Positions 55,689 to 64,000 are shown, numbered from the stretch's first letter. The stretch: 64,000 bases of DNA from Nitrosomonas sp. (GCF_019752095.1 NZ_JAIEMO010000013.1:27400-91399), one strand, 5' to 3'. Notes: generated from the sequence alone by a model not told the origin. Numbers and translations are program-made.

Positions 55689-56590
55689 GATATTCCGCAT
55701 CCGAGAAATTTGAGATCATTCGGCTGGTTGAGCAATCCAGTTTATCAGTTGGGCAGACACTGTTGCGGCTTTGTATCTGCAGATCCACTTTCTACGATTG
55801 GCTGAAGCGCTACCAGAAAGGCGGTATAGATGGATTGGAAGATCGAAAGCCCTCTCCTCGATGGGTATGGAATAAACTTCCGCAAGACCAGCAGGCTGCA
55901 ATTATTGAGCTTGCACTGGATAAGCCCGAACTGTCACCGCGGGAACTGGCAGTCATGTATACCGATGAACAATCCAGTTTTGTATCGGAATCAACAGTCT
56001 ACCGGCTATTGAAAGCCCATGACCTGATCACTAGCTCAGCTTACATCCTGATGCAAGCGAGGGATAAGTTTCAGCACCCAACGACGCGAATTAATGAAAT
56101 GTGGCAGACCGATTTTACCTATTTCAAAATAACTGGCTGGGGCTGGTATTACTTATCGACTGTACTGGACGACTTCTCGCGGTTTATTATTGCCTGGCGG
56201 CTTTGCACTACCATGAGTACCCATGATGTATCAGACACGCTGGATGATGCATTGCGTTTTACAAGACTTGACCAGGTCAACATTAAACATAAGCCACGAT
56301 TATTGAGTGACAATGGTCCGTGTTATATTTCAAGTGAACTGGCACATTATCTTGAGAGTCAGAATATGACTCACACACGTGGCAAACCCTACCATCCCCA
56401 AACTCAGGGTAAAATCGAGCGTTGGCATCGTTCACTGAAGAACCAGATCCTGCTGGAGAACTATTACTTCCCCGGTGAATTGGAAGATCGCATTCGCCAG
56501 TTTGTCGATTACTACAATCACGAACGCTACCATGAGTCATTGAATAATCTGACACCCGCTGATGTCTTTTATGCAATCTATTCTGGATGA
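55685..56590 (+). CDS. IS3-family transposase OrfB with altered C-terminus
   Basis: 301 codons with a helix-turn-helix (LCICRSTFYDWLKRYQKGGI) and the DDE core: QTDFTYFKITGWGWYYLS, LSDNGPCYISSEL and QGKIERWHRSLKNQ. All three acidic residues are present. Compared with copy 62161, 8 bp are missing near 56570 (after DVFY), so the last 13 residues (GRGQSILDERE...) are replaced by AIYSG. Activity may be reduced or unaffected. Confidence 0.92.
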   Translation: MRYSASEKFEIIRLVEQSSLSVGQTLLRLCICRSTFYDWLKRYQKGGIDGLEDRKPSPRWVWNKLPQDQQAAIIELALDKPELSPRELAVMYTDEQSSFVSESTVYRLLKAHDLITSSAYILMQARDKFQHPTTRINEMWQTDFTYFKITGWGWYYLSTVLDDFSRFIIAWRLCTTMSTHDVSDTLDDALRFTRLDQVNIKHKPRLLSDNGPCYISSELAHYLESQNMTHTRGKPYHPQTQGKIERWHRSLKNQILLENYYFPGELEDRIRQFVDYYNHERYHESLNNLTPADVFYAIYSG

Positions 56591-56745
56591 GCGAAAGAAA
56601 ATTAAATGTCGAACATTAGCGATGCGACGGCAAATGTATTACGATAACCAAGCAAAATCTTTAAACCTGATGAGCTAAAGCGTCTCTTAATTTAGGTTGC
56701 CATCTGTCCAAATTGGTTTGACGACATACAATAGGAAATCAGGCC

Positions 56746-57897
56746 ATGTCACATTATAATACGATCTTTTCACAAATACTAAAATTTGTACCGAGACATG
56801 AGTTTGAGACTTTGGCAAAAGAACATCATTCAGGTCGTTCATTCCGCACTGCATCTAGATGGTCGCAGTTTGTGACCTTGGCGATGGCACAATTGGCAGG
56901 ACGGAAGAGCTTGCGAGATATTGTTGAAAATATCTCAGTCCAGGCGCATCGTCTCTATCATCTGGGTAGTATGAAGTTGACGCGTTCCAACTTGTCTCGC
57001 ATCAACGAAGATAAACCTTATACGTTGCATGAATCCCTGGCAGGGAAGTTATTAAGTCGTTGCCAGGCAATGACACCAGGCCACAATTTTCGTTTCAAGA
57101 ACCCACTCTATTCATTGGATGCTTCTACCATAGACCTTTGTTTGTCGGTCTTTCCGTGGGCAAATTTTCGCACGACAAAAAGCGCCATTAAGCTTCATGT
57201 CGGATTGAATCATAGCGGCTATCTTCCTGAGTTTGTCGCCATTACGGAAGGCAAGACCAGTGATATTGAAATTGGCCGTACACTGCAATTTCCCCAAGGT
57301 AGCATTGTAGCTGTTGACAGGGGGTACTGCGATTACGGTTGGTACAACCAATTGACAGAGAAAAAGATATTCTTTATTACTCGCCTCAAATCCAACACTA
57401 AATTCAAGGTTGTCAGTCGTGAGCCGGTCTTGAAGTACAAAGGATTGAGCAGTGATCAAATCATCAAGTTCACTGGTTTGAAGTCAGCAAAAGAATGCCC
57501 AGCTCAGCTGCGGCGTATCGGTTACCGAGACAAAGAAACCGGCAAACATTATGTGTTTCTAACCAATAATTTCAAGCTATCAGCCAAAACCATTGCTGAT
57601 ATCTATAAGGCACGCTGGCAGGTAGAGTTGCTCTTCAAATGGATTAAACAGAATCTGAAAATCAAGACTTTTGTTGGGACAAGTAAAAATGCAGTCATGA
57701 CTCAGGTTTGGATCGCTGTATGCGTATATTTGCTATTAGCATTCATCAAATTTCAGTCAAAAATGAGCAAAAGCATGCAACAAATTCTGCGATTATTGCA
57801 GCTCAATTTGTTTGAAAAACGTGACCTAATGGCTTTATTGCGTGGGGATCCACTCGTCGATAAAAATACTAACAATTATCAGATGTACTTGGTGTAA
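56746..57897 (+). CDS. IS4-family transposase (DUF4372 N-terminus)
   Basis: 383 codons. The N-terminal domain (SHYNTIFSQILKFVPRHEFE, FRTASRWSQFVTLAMAQLAG) and the DDE core are complete: the first Asp in YSLDASTIDLCLSVFPWA, the second in VAVDRGYCDYGWY, and the YREK signature as YKARWQVELLFKWIKQNLK. It appears functional. It starts 15 bp after the IS3 right end. The element's own ends were not resolved, but AAGTTAACGGGACAG (57898) and AAGTTAACTTGGCAGCACC (57966) follow and are candidates for the right terminus. Confidence 0.9.
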   Translation: MSHYNTIFSQILKFVPRHEFETLAKEHHSGRSFRTASRWSQFVTLAMAQLAGRKSLRDIVENISVQAHRLYHLGSMKLTRSNLSRINEDKPYTLHESLAGKLLSRCQAMTPGHNFRFKNPLYSLDASTIDLCLSVFPWANFRTTKSAIKLHVGLNHSGYLPEFVAITEGKTSDIEIGRTLQFPQGSIVAVDRGYCDYGWYNQLTEKKIFFITRLKSNTKFKVVSREPVLKYKGLSSDQIIKFTGLKSAKECPAQLRRIGYRDKETGKHYVFLTNNFKLSAKTIADIYKARWQVELLFKWIKQNLKIKTFVGTSKNAVMTQVWIAVCVYLLLAFIKFQSKMSKSMQQILRLLQLNLFEKRDLMALLRGDPLVDKNTNNYQMYLV

Positions 57898-58126
57898 AAG
57901 TTAACGGGACAGTAGTGATGGCATATAGGGTCACTAAATTCATCATTCCACCATTATTGGTCAGATAAAGTTAACTTGGCAGCACCATACTCTAGAAATT
58001 ACCTTAGTGTTACCAAATCCGGCTCACTCTATATATTACGATATAATATTGGCTTCTTTCATACACTTACTTCTGCATTATATGCTACAGTCTGAGCTAA
58101 AATTCTTTTATTAATAAGGAGGCAAT
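57898..58126. other. IS4 end and leader of a PEP-CTERM gene
   Basis: Contains AAGTTAAC-type IS end sequences and, at 58116-58122, the perfect ribosome binding site AAGGAGG of the next gene. Nothing else seen. Confidence 0.5.
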
Positions 58127-58443
58127 TTGAGATTTTCATTCACTTTAGTGTCCTTCGTAGGAACACAGTTTCTTCTGGCTTCCGTGTCGGCTTTCGTGGC
58201 AATATCTAGCGCTTGGGCTACAACCACTTACACCTACACTAGCACACTAGCTTGGACGTCCCTGGCGCTTCCTATACATCAGCCCAAGGAATCAATAACA
58301 CCGGCCAGATCGTGGGAAACTTCCAGGACTCCACCACAGCCCATGGCTTTCTTGCCTCTCCAATACCAGAACCGAAATCTCTCCCTCTCTTCGGCTTCGG
58401 CTTGGCTACTCTCGCGGTTATTCGCCGACGCAAAGGGGCTTAA
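58127..58443 (+). pseudogene. PEP-CTERM protein gene (HAF-repeat type), frameshifted
   Basis: An AAGGAGG binding site precedes a TTG start. The first frame encodes a signal peptide (VGTQFLLASVSAFVAISSAW). At about 58245, beside the duplicated CTAGC (CTAGCACACTAGC), the coding frame changes and the second frame reads LDVPGASYTSAQGINNTGQI, VGNFQDSTTAHGF (one HAF-type repeat) and a full sorting signal PIPEPKSLPLFGFGLATLAV with RRRKGA. Only one repeat remains, so the gene is both shortened and frameshifted. Confidence 0.75.
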
Positions 58444-58517
58444 GTACGTGGCAAACGCAGGCCACACGAATAGGCAATCCCAAATTAAGTCAAATTGGGC
58501 TGATTTTTCACCTCAAG

Positions 58518-58570
58518 ACCGGCGAGAAAACTAGTTATTGTCTTCAGTACAAGTTTCTCGCCGGTTGACA
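58518..58570. terminator. Bidirectional 12-bp-stem hairpin
   Basis: ACCGGCGAGAAA (58518-58529) pairs perfectly with TTTCTCGCCGGT (58554-58565) across a 24-nt loop, between the PEP-CTERM relic and the convergent RTX gene. No long T run, but A/T-rich loop arms. It is a likely shared terminator. Confidence 0.55.
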
Positions 58571-58646
58571 TTAGTATCCTTAACTCTTGCCATAGATATT
58601 AATTCAGATTCAATGACCTAGCAAGCATTAAGTTTAATTCTGACTT

Positions 58647-60548
58647 TTATATCACCACAATATCGGCATTTGTCATTGCTAACCCAACACCAACACCGGC
58701 AATTTCTATTGCTACCCCGGCGCCATTACCATCCGCATCGTACAACAATGAACCCGTTGCATCGTTGTAAATAACAAAGTCATTGCTATCCATCGCCTTC
58801 GCACCAATCACAAATTGACCAGAATCTAATGTACCGGTTGCAGTTAACAAGCTGAACACGCTATTTTCTAGCTGAATTGTGTCATTGGCGACGTTATAGT
58901 CAGTAATTTTGTCTATATGTCCAGCTGTGGTAAATTTAAAGACATCATTACCTGATCCACCGGTCAATACATTATTACCCGCTCCACCATCAAGCGTATC
59001 GTTACCCGCCCTGCTATTTAAATGATTGTTGGCAGCATTTCCAGTGATAACGTTAGCCTTGCCATTGCCTGTGCCGTTAATCGCCGATGCACCGGTCAAT
59101 GTAAGATTTTCCACCTCGGTGGGTAACGTATAAGTTACGCTGCTGCTGATCTTATCAAGCCCTTCCAGTGAAGACTCAAGAACAATATCATCTATACTAT
59201 CAACAATATAGCTGTCATTACCAAATCCACCGTGCATATTATCGGCCCCTGCGCCTCCATTGAGGATATCGTTGCCACTATCCCCCCGCAGCGTATCATC
59301 TCCCGCACCGCCTGATAATATATCATTCCTGAAACCACCCATCAGCTGATTTGAGCTTGCGTTGCCTGTTAGTGTATTACTTACATTAAAACTACCCTGA
59401 ACATTTTCAATGCTAAGCAAAGTATCCTTACCAGACCCAACCGCTGCGATACCGGTTAAAAGATTTATAGTAACGTCACTAATGAACTCATTTGAATAAT
59501 CAGCGGTATCAAAGGCGCCTGCTCCACCATTGAGCATATCGTTGCCATCTCCCCCATCCAGCCAATCAATACCATCTCCGCCACTTAGACTATCATTGCC
59601 AGCATCACCACGGAGCGTATCATCTCCATCACCGCCTGATAGTGTATCGTTGTTTATCCCCCCCCACAGCTGATTTGAGCCTGTGTGGCCTGTTAGCGTA
59701 TTGCTTGCACTAAAGCTGCCTTGAACATTTTCAATGTTCAGCAACGTATCATTTCCTAAGCCACCTGCTGCGATTCCGGTTAAAAGATTCACACTAACGC
59801 TACTGGTTGCACTCGAATAATCAGCAGTATCAAAGTCAAAACCAATATCTCCACCACCATTGAGCGTATCGTTACCTATTCCTCCATTAAGCCAATCAAA
59901 ACCTCTGCCGCCACTGAGTAAATCATTACCTGCACCACCATCTAGCTGGTTATCATTTGCGTTACCCGTTAACGTATCCGCATATGAACTACCAAATATA
60001 TTTTCAAGATCAAACAAGGTATCCCTTCCAGCACCACCTGTTGCCAATCCGGTTACAAGATTTACAGTTACCGCCCCTGCTGCATCCGAATAACTGGCGG
60101 TATCAGCACCTTTACCGCCATCCAGAAAATCATTACCTGGCCCTCCAGTCAATATGTCGTCGCCACCACCACTTAGCAAAGTGTCATCACCTTTACCGCC
60201 GTACAGTTCATTTACATTAAAGTTATCATCACCTATTAATGTATCTGAAAATGCACTTCCTATGATATTCTCAACATTGGTGAGGGTATCCTCTCCGGCA
60301 CCTCCGGTTGCGGTGCCAAGGGCGAGGTTCACAATGACAGCATCTGTCGCTTTTGAAAAATTGGCAGTATCTCCCCCTTTACCACTACTATTGTCTCCAC
60401 CATCGAGCGCATCATTACCTTCTCCCCCTTCCAAAAAATCATTACCTTCACCTCCGTGAAGTTCATCATTCCCTAAGAAGCCATATAGGGAATCATCTCT
60501 AGAAGTACCGAATAATTTATCATTCACTGATGTGCCATTGATCAACAT
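58647..60548 (-). CDS. RTX-type calcium-binding repeat protein
   Basis: A 633-residue extracellular protein made almost wholly of nonapeptide repeats of the hemolysin type (GGxGxDxLx), for example GNDELHGGEGNDFLEGGEGN. They alternate with about 50-residue spacers that share the pattern ADTASYSDAAGAVTVNLVTG. The C-terminal 70 residues (YNDATGSLLYDADGNGAG, then IAGVGVGL) are typical of type I secretion substrates. It lacks a signal peptide, as expected. No enzymatic or toxin domain is visible. Secretion genes (ABC/HlyD) are not in the window. It lies 12 bp after a TPR-GNAT gene, which suggests joint expression. Confidence 0.92.
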   Translation of the reverse strand: MLINGTSVNDKLFGTSRDDSLYGFLGNDELHGGEGNDFLEGGEGNDALDGGDNSSGKGGDTANFSKATDAVIVNLALGTATGGAGEDTLTNVENIIGSAFSDTLIGDDNFNVNELYGGKGDDTLLSGGGDDILTGGPGNDFLDGGKGADTASYSDAAGAVTVNLVTGLATGGAGRDTLFDLENIFGSSYADTLTGNANDNQLDGGAGNDLLSGGRGFDWLNGGIGNDTLNGGGDIGFDFDTADYSSATSSVSVNLLTGIAAGGLGNDTLLNIENVQGSFSASNTLTGHTGSNQLWGGINNDTLSGGDGDDTLRGDAGNDSLSGGDGIDWLDGGDGNDMLNGGAGAFDTADYSNEFISDVTINLLTGIAAVGSGKDTLLSIENVQGSFNVSNTLTGNASSNQLMGGFRNDILSGGAGDDTLRGDSGNDILNGGAGADNMHGGFGNDSYIVDSIDDIVLESSLEGLDKISSSVTYTLPTEVENLTLTGASAINGTGNGKANVITGNAANNHLNSRAGNDTLDGGAGNNVLTGGSGNDVFKFTTAGHIDKITDYNVANDTIQLENSVFSLLTATGTLDSGQFVIGAKAMDSNDFVIYNDATGSLLYDADGNGAGVAIEIAGVGVGLAMTNADIVVI

Positions 60549-60560
60549 AAGACAGTCCTT

Positions 60561-61745
60561 TTAAAAATTTTTAAGCTTGTGAAAAAGACTCGACTGATTG
60601 AGATGCAGTTCGTATCCCAACAGTCGTTTGGAGAAGTTCACAAGCTGGGTATTTTCTCCAAATTCCTCAATCAACATCGAATTATGATAAATACTTATCC
60701 AGCGATTTAGTTTCTGGTCAAAAAGATGATTTTTTAGAAAACCTTCCTGCTTGAAGCCGAGCGCTAATGTAGATCTTTGCGCATAAGAATTTTCAGCATA
60801 AACCACACTTGTTAGTTTATTGAATCCAATCTTATTAAATGCAAAATCTAATATCATGAGCATTGCCGTTAGGGGTATGCGGGTGCCGTTGAATTTTGTT
60901 GCATTGGGAAAACCAATCAAAATTTCTGCGCGGCGATGCACCCAATGAATTTCTGTTAATGAAGCAAGACCTATTGGAGTATATTGGATTTCCCCGGTAT
61001 TCAAAGGATCAATTTTTTCAATGATCCATTGAATACTTTTATTTTTATATACAATTAAACGGTCGGGATGGCGAGCTTTCTGTTGCGATTTGGATTGCCG
61101 GAATGAATTTGATAGATAGCGATTATAGTTATTCATGAAAGATTCATTGGCATAACAATCCTTCACAAATTGATGATCAAGCGGTGTGCGAACTCTCAAT
61201 CGAATTCTTTCATTCTCAATAGAGAGTACCCATATAGGATGCAACTGAATATATAAATGCCTGATTTCAATAGCATCTGGATTGTCTTCCAGACCATGAG
61301 CTAGTACAGCAAATGCCAGATCAATTTCATGGTGAAGTAGATGGATATTAACAAGATTAACTATACTGTTAACATTCTTGGGATTTTTCTTTCCGGCTTT
61401 CTGAAAAAGAATCTTTGCATTGCTTGAACCGCCAAGACCGGCATGGGCCACACCCAGACAATCTAACAAATATGAATTCTCTCCGGTATGTTGCAAACCT
61501 CGCGTCGAAACTTCAATTGCCGTTTTAAAATTTCCAAGTTGGCAATGTGCCGTTGCTGCGATAATCCAGCCCCAGGGTGATTCAACATTCTTCACATTAG
61601 TCTTATTGAGGTGATCAATACATGATTTGGCTTCTCCTGCTACCAGCAGATCACCCGCCTTCTGAATGTACTCAGGAATTCGTCCATCAGTGATGTACTC
61701 ATAAAGAGTAGCAGGGTTTGGCAATTTGCAATTTGGGCTTTTCAT
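60561..61745 (-). CDS. TPR-repeat and GNAT acetyltransferase fusion
   Basis: 394 residues with two parts. Residues about 1-165 are TPR-like helical repeats (AGDLLVAGEAKSCIDHLNK, YLLDCLGVAHAGLGGSSNAK, AFAVLAHGLEDNPDAIEI). Residues about 185-370 are a GNAT domain (RLRVRTPLDHQFVKDCYANE, IGLASLTEIHWVHRRAEILI-type beta strands, and the acetyl-CoA region GIGFNKL- to RSTLALGFKQEG-like end). The ATG at 61745 is used; a TTG lies two codons upstream. It is the promoter-proximal gene with the RTX gene and may modify that protein, but this is inference. Confidence 0.8.
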   Translation of the reverse strand: MKSPNCKLPNPATLYEYITDGRIPEYIQKAGDLLVAGEAKSCIDHLNKTNVKNVESPWGWIIAATAHCQLGNFKTAIEVSTRGLQHTGENSYLLDCLGVAHAGLGGSSNAKILFQKAGKKNPKNVNSIVNLVNIHLLHHEIDLAFAVLAHGLEDNPDAIEIRHLYIQLHPIWVLSIENERIRLRVRTPLDHQFVKDCYANESFMNNYNRYLSNSFRQSKSQQKARHPDRLIVYKNKSIQWIIEKIDPLNTGEIQYTPIGLASLTEIHWVHRRAEILIGFPNATKFNGTRIPLTAMLMILDFAFNKIGFNKLTSVVYAENSYAQRSTLALGFKQEGFLKNHLFDQKLNRWISIYHNSMLIEEFGENTQLVNFSKRLLGYELHLNQSSLFHKLKNF

Positions 61746-61927
61746 ATTCAACCAAACAAATTTACATCGCTAATTCATTGAGATTTTGCCAATCCAATAC
61801 CTACCGAAGAAACTTTAAATAATAATCATCATCATAGATGAAGATTTTAATCATTTAGGATACTCTGCGTTAGATTACATGATGTCCATTTACTTCGCTG
61901 TGGTTTTTATCACAAATTTCACAATAA
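61746..61927. promoter_or_regulatory. Leader region of the TPR-GNAT/RTX unit
   Basis: About 180 bp of A+T-rich sequence before the GNAT gene (minus strand). No specific -35/-10 pair or operator is convincing. Confidence 0.35.
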
Positions 61928-62060
61928 TTAGGTGTTTAGTCCCACGGTGTGCTGGAATGGGTTAACGATAAATCGTTCCGGTTCATTTGTCCATATTTTG
62001 CAGATGTATTCGTAAGGCGTGAGGCCTTTGCCAAGTTGCATTGCCATTAAGAAACTGTGC
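61928..62060 (-). pseudogene. C-terminal relic of an IS481-like transposase
   Basis: Minus strand reads HSFLMAMQLGKGLTPYEYIC, then KIWTNEPERFIVNPFQHTVG, LNT and stop. This is the familiar end of a widespread integrase-core transposase. The rest is missing. Confidence 0.7.
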
Positions 62061-62081
62061 AGATGGATTGTGTAAGATTTT

Positions 62082-62156
62082 GTCGCAAAAGTGCAAAGTC
62101 ACACTTATCTGCGGGCACAGTTATCCTGCTAAAGCCACAAACTGCTTATAAGCTGG
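62082..62156 (-). mobile_element. Right-end fragment of the 48854-type IS6 element
   Basis: The complement of this stretch (CTTATAAGCAGTTTGTGGC, AGGATAACTGTGC, AAGTGTGACTTTGCACTTT, TTGCGACA) matches 49570-49652. It abuts the left end of the second IS3 copy. Confidence 0.8.
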
Positions 62157-62249
62157 AATTGTATACCGTCAACCCAAGTTGGACAAAATAGCGTGATTGC
62201 TTAAGAGACATTTTTAGTTCATCGTTACCCTAAAGAAAGAGGAACGACG

Positions 62250-62621
62250 ATGACAAAGAAGGATAATCAGAACCGCAGTACTGAGAAAACTGTACGAGAT
62301 ATTCGTCGTGCAACCCGCCGTAATTATTCAGCTGAAGAAAAGGTACGCATAGTGCTGGAAGGTCTTCGTGGCGAGGACAGCATAGGGGAGTTATGTCGCC
62401 GGGAAGGTGTCAATACGAATATATATTACCGCTGGTCGAAGGAATTTCTGGAAGCCAGGAAGAAACGGTTAGCGGGAGATATTGTTCGTCAAGCGACCAC
62501 GGATGAAGTCAGAAATCTGCGTACTGAGGCCCGCGCATTGAAAGAAACCTTGGCGGAACTGTTAATGGAAAACCGCCTGCTTAAAAAAAGTATGATCGGG
62601 GATGGGGAGAACGGTATATGA
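62250..62621 (+). CDS. IS3-family transposase OrfA (second copy)
   Basis: 123 codons, nearly identical to 55314-55688 (KDNQNRSTEKTVRDIRR in place of KDHPERSVEKTVRDIRR). The helix-turn-helix and zipper parts are intact. TGA overlaps the orfB ATG as in the other copy. Confidence 0.92.
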   Translation: MTKKDNQNRSTEKTVRDIRRATRRNYSAEEKVRIVLEGLRGEDSIGELCRREGVNTNIYYRWSKEFLEARKKRLAGDIVRQATTDEVRNLRTEARALKETLAELLMENRLLKKSMIGDGENGI

Positions 62622-63306
62622 GGTATTCTGCATCCGAGAAACTCGAGATCATCCGCCTAGTTGAACAATCCAGCTTTGTGTCGGAATCAACAGTCTATCG
62701 GCTACTGAAAGCCCATGATCTGATCACCAGTCCAGCCTATATTCTCATACAGGAAAAAGACAAATTCCAGCATCCAGCGATGCGGGTCAATGAAATGTGG
62801 CAGACCGATTTTACCTATTTCAAAATAACCGGCTGGGGCTGGTATTACTTATCGACTGTATTGGATGATTTCTCGCGATTCATTATCGTCTGGCGGCTTT
62901 GTGCCACCATGATGTGTCAGACACGCTGGATGATGCGCTGCTTTTTACAGGATTCGACCAAGTCAAAGTCAAACATAAACCCCGATTATTGAGTGACAAT
63001 AGCCCGTGTTATATTTCAAGTGAGTTAGCACATTACCTTGAAGATCAGAATATGAGCCATACACGCGGCAAACCTTATCATCCGCAGACTCAGGGTAAAA
63101 TCGAGCGCTGGCATCGTTCATTGAAAAACCAGATCTTGCTGGAAAACTATTATCTTCCCGGTGAATTGGAATACCGTATTCGACAGTTTGTCGATTATTA
63201 CAATCATGAGCGTTATCATGAATCTCTGAATAATCTGACACCCGCCGATGTTTTTTACGGCCGCGGTCAATCTATTTTGGATGAACGAGAGAAAATAAAA
63301 CGGTGA
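62618..63306 (+). pseudogene. IS3-family OrfB, two internal deletions
   Basis: Relative to the other copy, about 250 bp are missing between two EQSS codons runs (ending GAACAATCCAG), which removes the helix-turn-helix. A 10-bp loss at CATG...CATGATG (about 62910) shifts the frame, so the DDE core is split into 62618-62992 and 62899-63306. The end (GRGQSILDEREKIKR) is the undamaged form. Confidence 0.9.
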
Positions 63307-63425
63307 TCATTAGCCACACGACGACAAATGTATTACGCTAACCCATTAAATAATTCAAACCTGGTGAGCTAAACCGTCTCTTAATTCAGGCAGTCATCCG
63401 TCCAAATTGCTTTGACGACATACAA

Positions 63426-63926
63426 TTGCCATTATTATATTTTTTTTCGAATGATTATAAGACGGCGAAAAGATATGCTAAAACCGTAATAGCAATGAAT
63501 GATGTAGAATTATCAGAAATTAAAAGCACTTTGCCATCCTTTATTTATGCAGTAAGTTCACTATATGAGGAGAAATTTGACTTCTCCTTGTTAACGGATA
63601 GTTACTTTAGGTACTCGATATTAGAAGAATCAGATAATCAACTGATATCGCTGCTTTTTTCGATCTATCTGGATAGGTTGTCACTACGATTCAATGATGG
63701 CTCTTTGAACGAAAAGACCCTGAGCCAAGTATTTTCGATAATGAAGTCACAATCTCTTGAAGATGTGAGATTACAAAACTATATCATCATTATTGTAAGA
63801 TATTTCACTCGCTTGAAGCATGAGCAACAAAAAATAACATCTCTTATAGATACCTCAAACAAAAAAATTAAAGATAGCCCTGAAACCTTCCGGGAAGTCA
63901 GTGCCTCACTAGAGAAATATAAGTAG
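63426..63926 (+). pseudogene. Internal fragment of an unknown gene trapped between ISs
   Basis: The frame starts directly at the IS3 right end (TTG, no ribosome binding site) and its stop TAG is the first triplet of the next IS. It encodes FFSNDYKTAKRYAKTVIAMN, EEKFDFSLLTDSYFRYSILE, QLISLLFSIYLDRLSLRFND and a lysine/glutamate-rich helix at the end. The composition is helical and soluble; no family is recognised. Codons are very A+T-rich. Confidence 0.55.
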
Positions 63927-64000
63927 TCGACCCTGAAAAATTCCCGTCAATCGCTATCTTGGAACAGCAGCTTCAAAAGGTGGTCGTCCATAAAAGGTAA
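63927..64000 (-). mobile_element. Right end of an IS5-family element (continues beyond the window)
   Basis: The complement of this stretch matches 48525-48599 almost base for base (CCTTTTATGGACGACCACC, GAAGCTGCTGTTCC, GCGATTGACGGGAATTTTT). A second copy of the 47642-type IS therefore begins here in the opposite orientation. Its transposase lies outside the window. Confidence 0.85.

Larger units (their letters stand above)
55227..56730 (+). mobile_element. IS3-family element, full copy (1,504 bp)
   Basis: Inverted ends TGTATCCCGTCAGC...TTGGACA (left) and the complement of TGTCCAAATTGGTTTGACG with GACATACA (right) align, about 70 percent over 28 bp. It carries overlapping orfA and orfB. The window holds a second copy (62161), and solo ends or fragments at about 37581, 40632, 43369, 44563, 50604 and 54546, so it has been very active here. 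Flanks show no target duplication. Confidence 0.9.
62161..63423 (+). mobile_element. IS3-family element, internally deleted copy
   Basis: The same element as 55227 but 241 bp shorter. The flanks are AATT (62157-62160) and AATT (63424-63427), a possible 4-bp target duplication. orfA is intact, orfB is broken. Its ends appear complete, so it could be moved by a working transposase. Confidence 0.85.

Noticed and set aside
58647..60548. Regular DNA repeats that could look like a CRISPR array
   Set aside because: They encode RTX nonapeptides in one continuous frame. Repeat and spacer lengths are irregular and no cas genes are present.

Overview
The window reads as a chromosomal segment of a betaproteobacterial ammonia oxidiser of the Nitrosomonas type. 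The evidence is a leuC-leuD-leuB-asd cluster in the betaproteobacterial order, a Rhesus-type (Rh50-like) ammonium channel, the UbiJ/UbiB pair, two PEP-CTERM exported proteins and a moderately low G+C content. No rRNA, CRISPR array, replication origin or intact phage was seen. The species assignment is inference from gene content.

Positions 1-37,000 are an ordinary chromosomal backbone. On the minus strand lie a sugar/MFS-type carrier, leuCDB and the start of asd. Then come a stress cluster (rubrerythrin, CCG-domain Fe-S protein, DUF3501, CNP1-like lipoprotein), a PEP-CTERM gene broken by an in-frame TGA, the Rh channel, a divergent HxlR regulator/GST pair with two palindromic operator candidates, an EEP-family nuclease/phosphatase, ubiJ-ubiB, a thioredoxin-fold ferredoxin, a DUF2130 protein, a REC-PAS-GGDEF-EAL regulator followed by a double-PAS histidine kinase, tonB-exbB-exbD, an RDD protein, a membrane-bound degenerate GGDEF protein, and the run ftsK-lolA-rarA-serS, rdgC, tex.

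From the tRNA-Lys(TTT) gene at 37,074 the character changes abruptly. A 49-bp exact copy of the tRNA 3' half recurs at 41,657, a 36-bp inverted copy lies at 54,833, and the tRNA's downstream terminator module recurs at about 42,750, 44,391 and (inverted) 54,660. Between and beyond these are scattered real genes: MarC, a FecR-like protein, a DUF3465 protein, DUF3820, a RIO-type kinase, a PLDc_N-type small membrane protein, a PAS-GGDEF protein and tRNA-Arg(TCG). They are embedded in many IS elements and IS scars of the IS3, IS4, IS5, IS6 and IS481-like families. This looks like an old, repeatedly invaded tRNA-Lys integration hotspot that has lost its integrase. The most interesting non-coding signal is a Fur-box-like site at 38,974 followed about 170 bp later by a perfect-stem terminator whose loop carries CTCCTCC, a candidate iron-controlled small RNA.

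The last part (55,000-64,000) contains a near-complete IS3-family element, an IS4-family element, a frameshifted PEP-CTERM gene, a 633-residue RTX calcium-binding protein coupled to a TPR-GNAT acetyltransferase gene 12 bp upstream, and a second, internally deleted copy of the IS3 element. The window ends in the edge of an IS5-like element. Several genes carry single disabling lesions (in-frame TGA at 9,149, in-frame TAA at 42,296, frameshifts at about 49,450 and 58,250), so gene decay or residual sequence error is a recurring theme.
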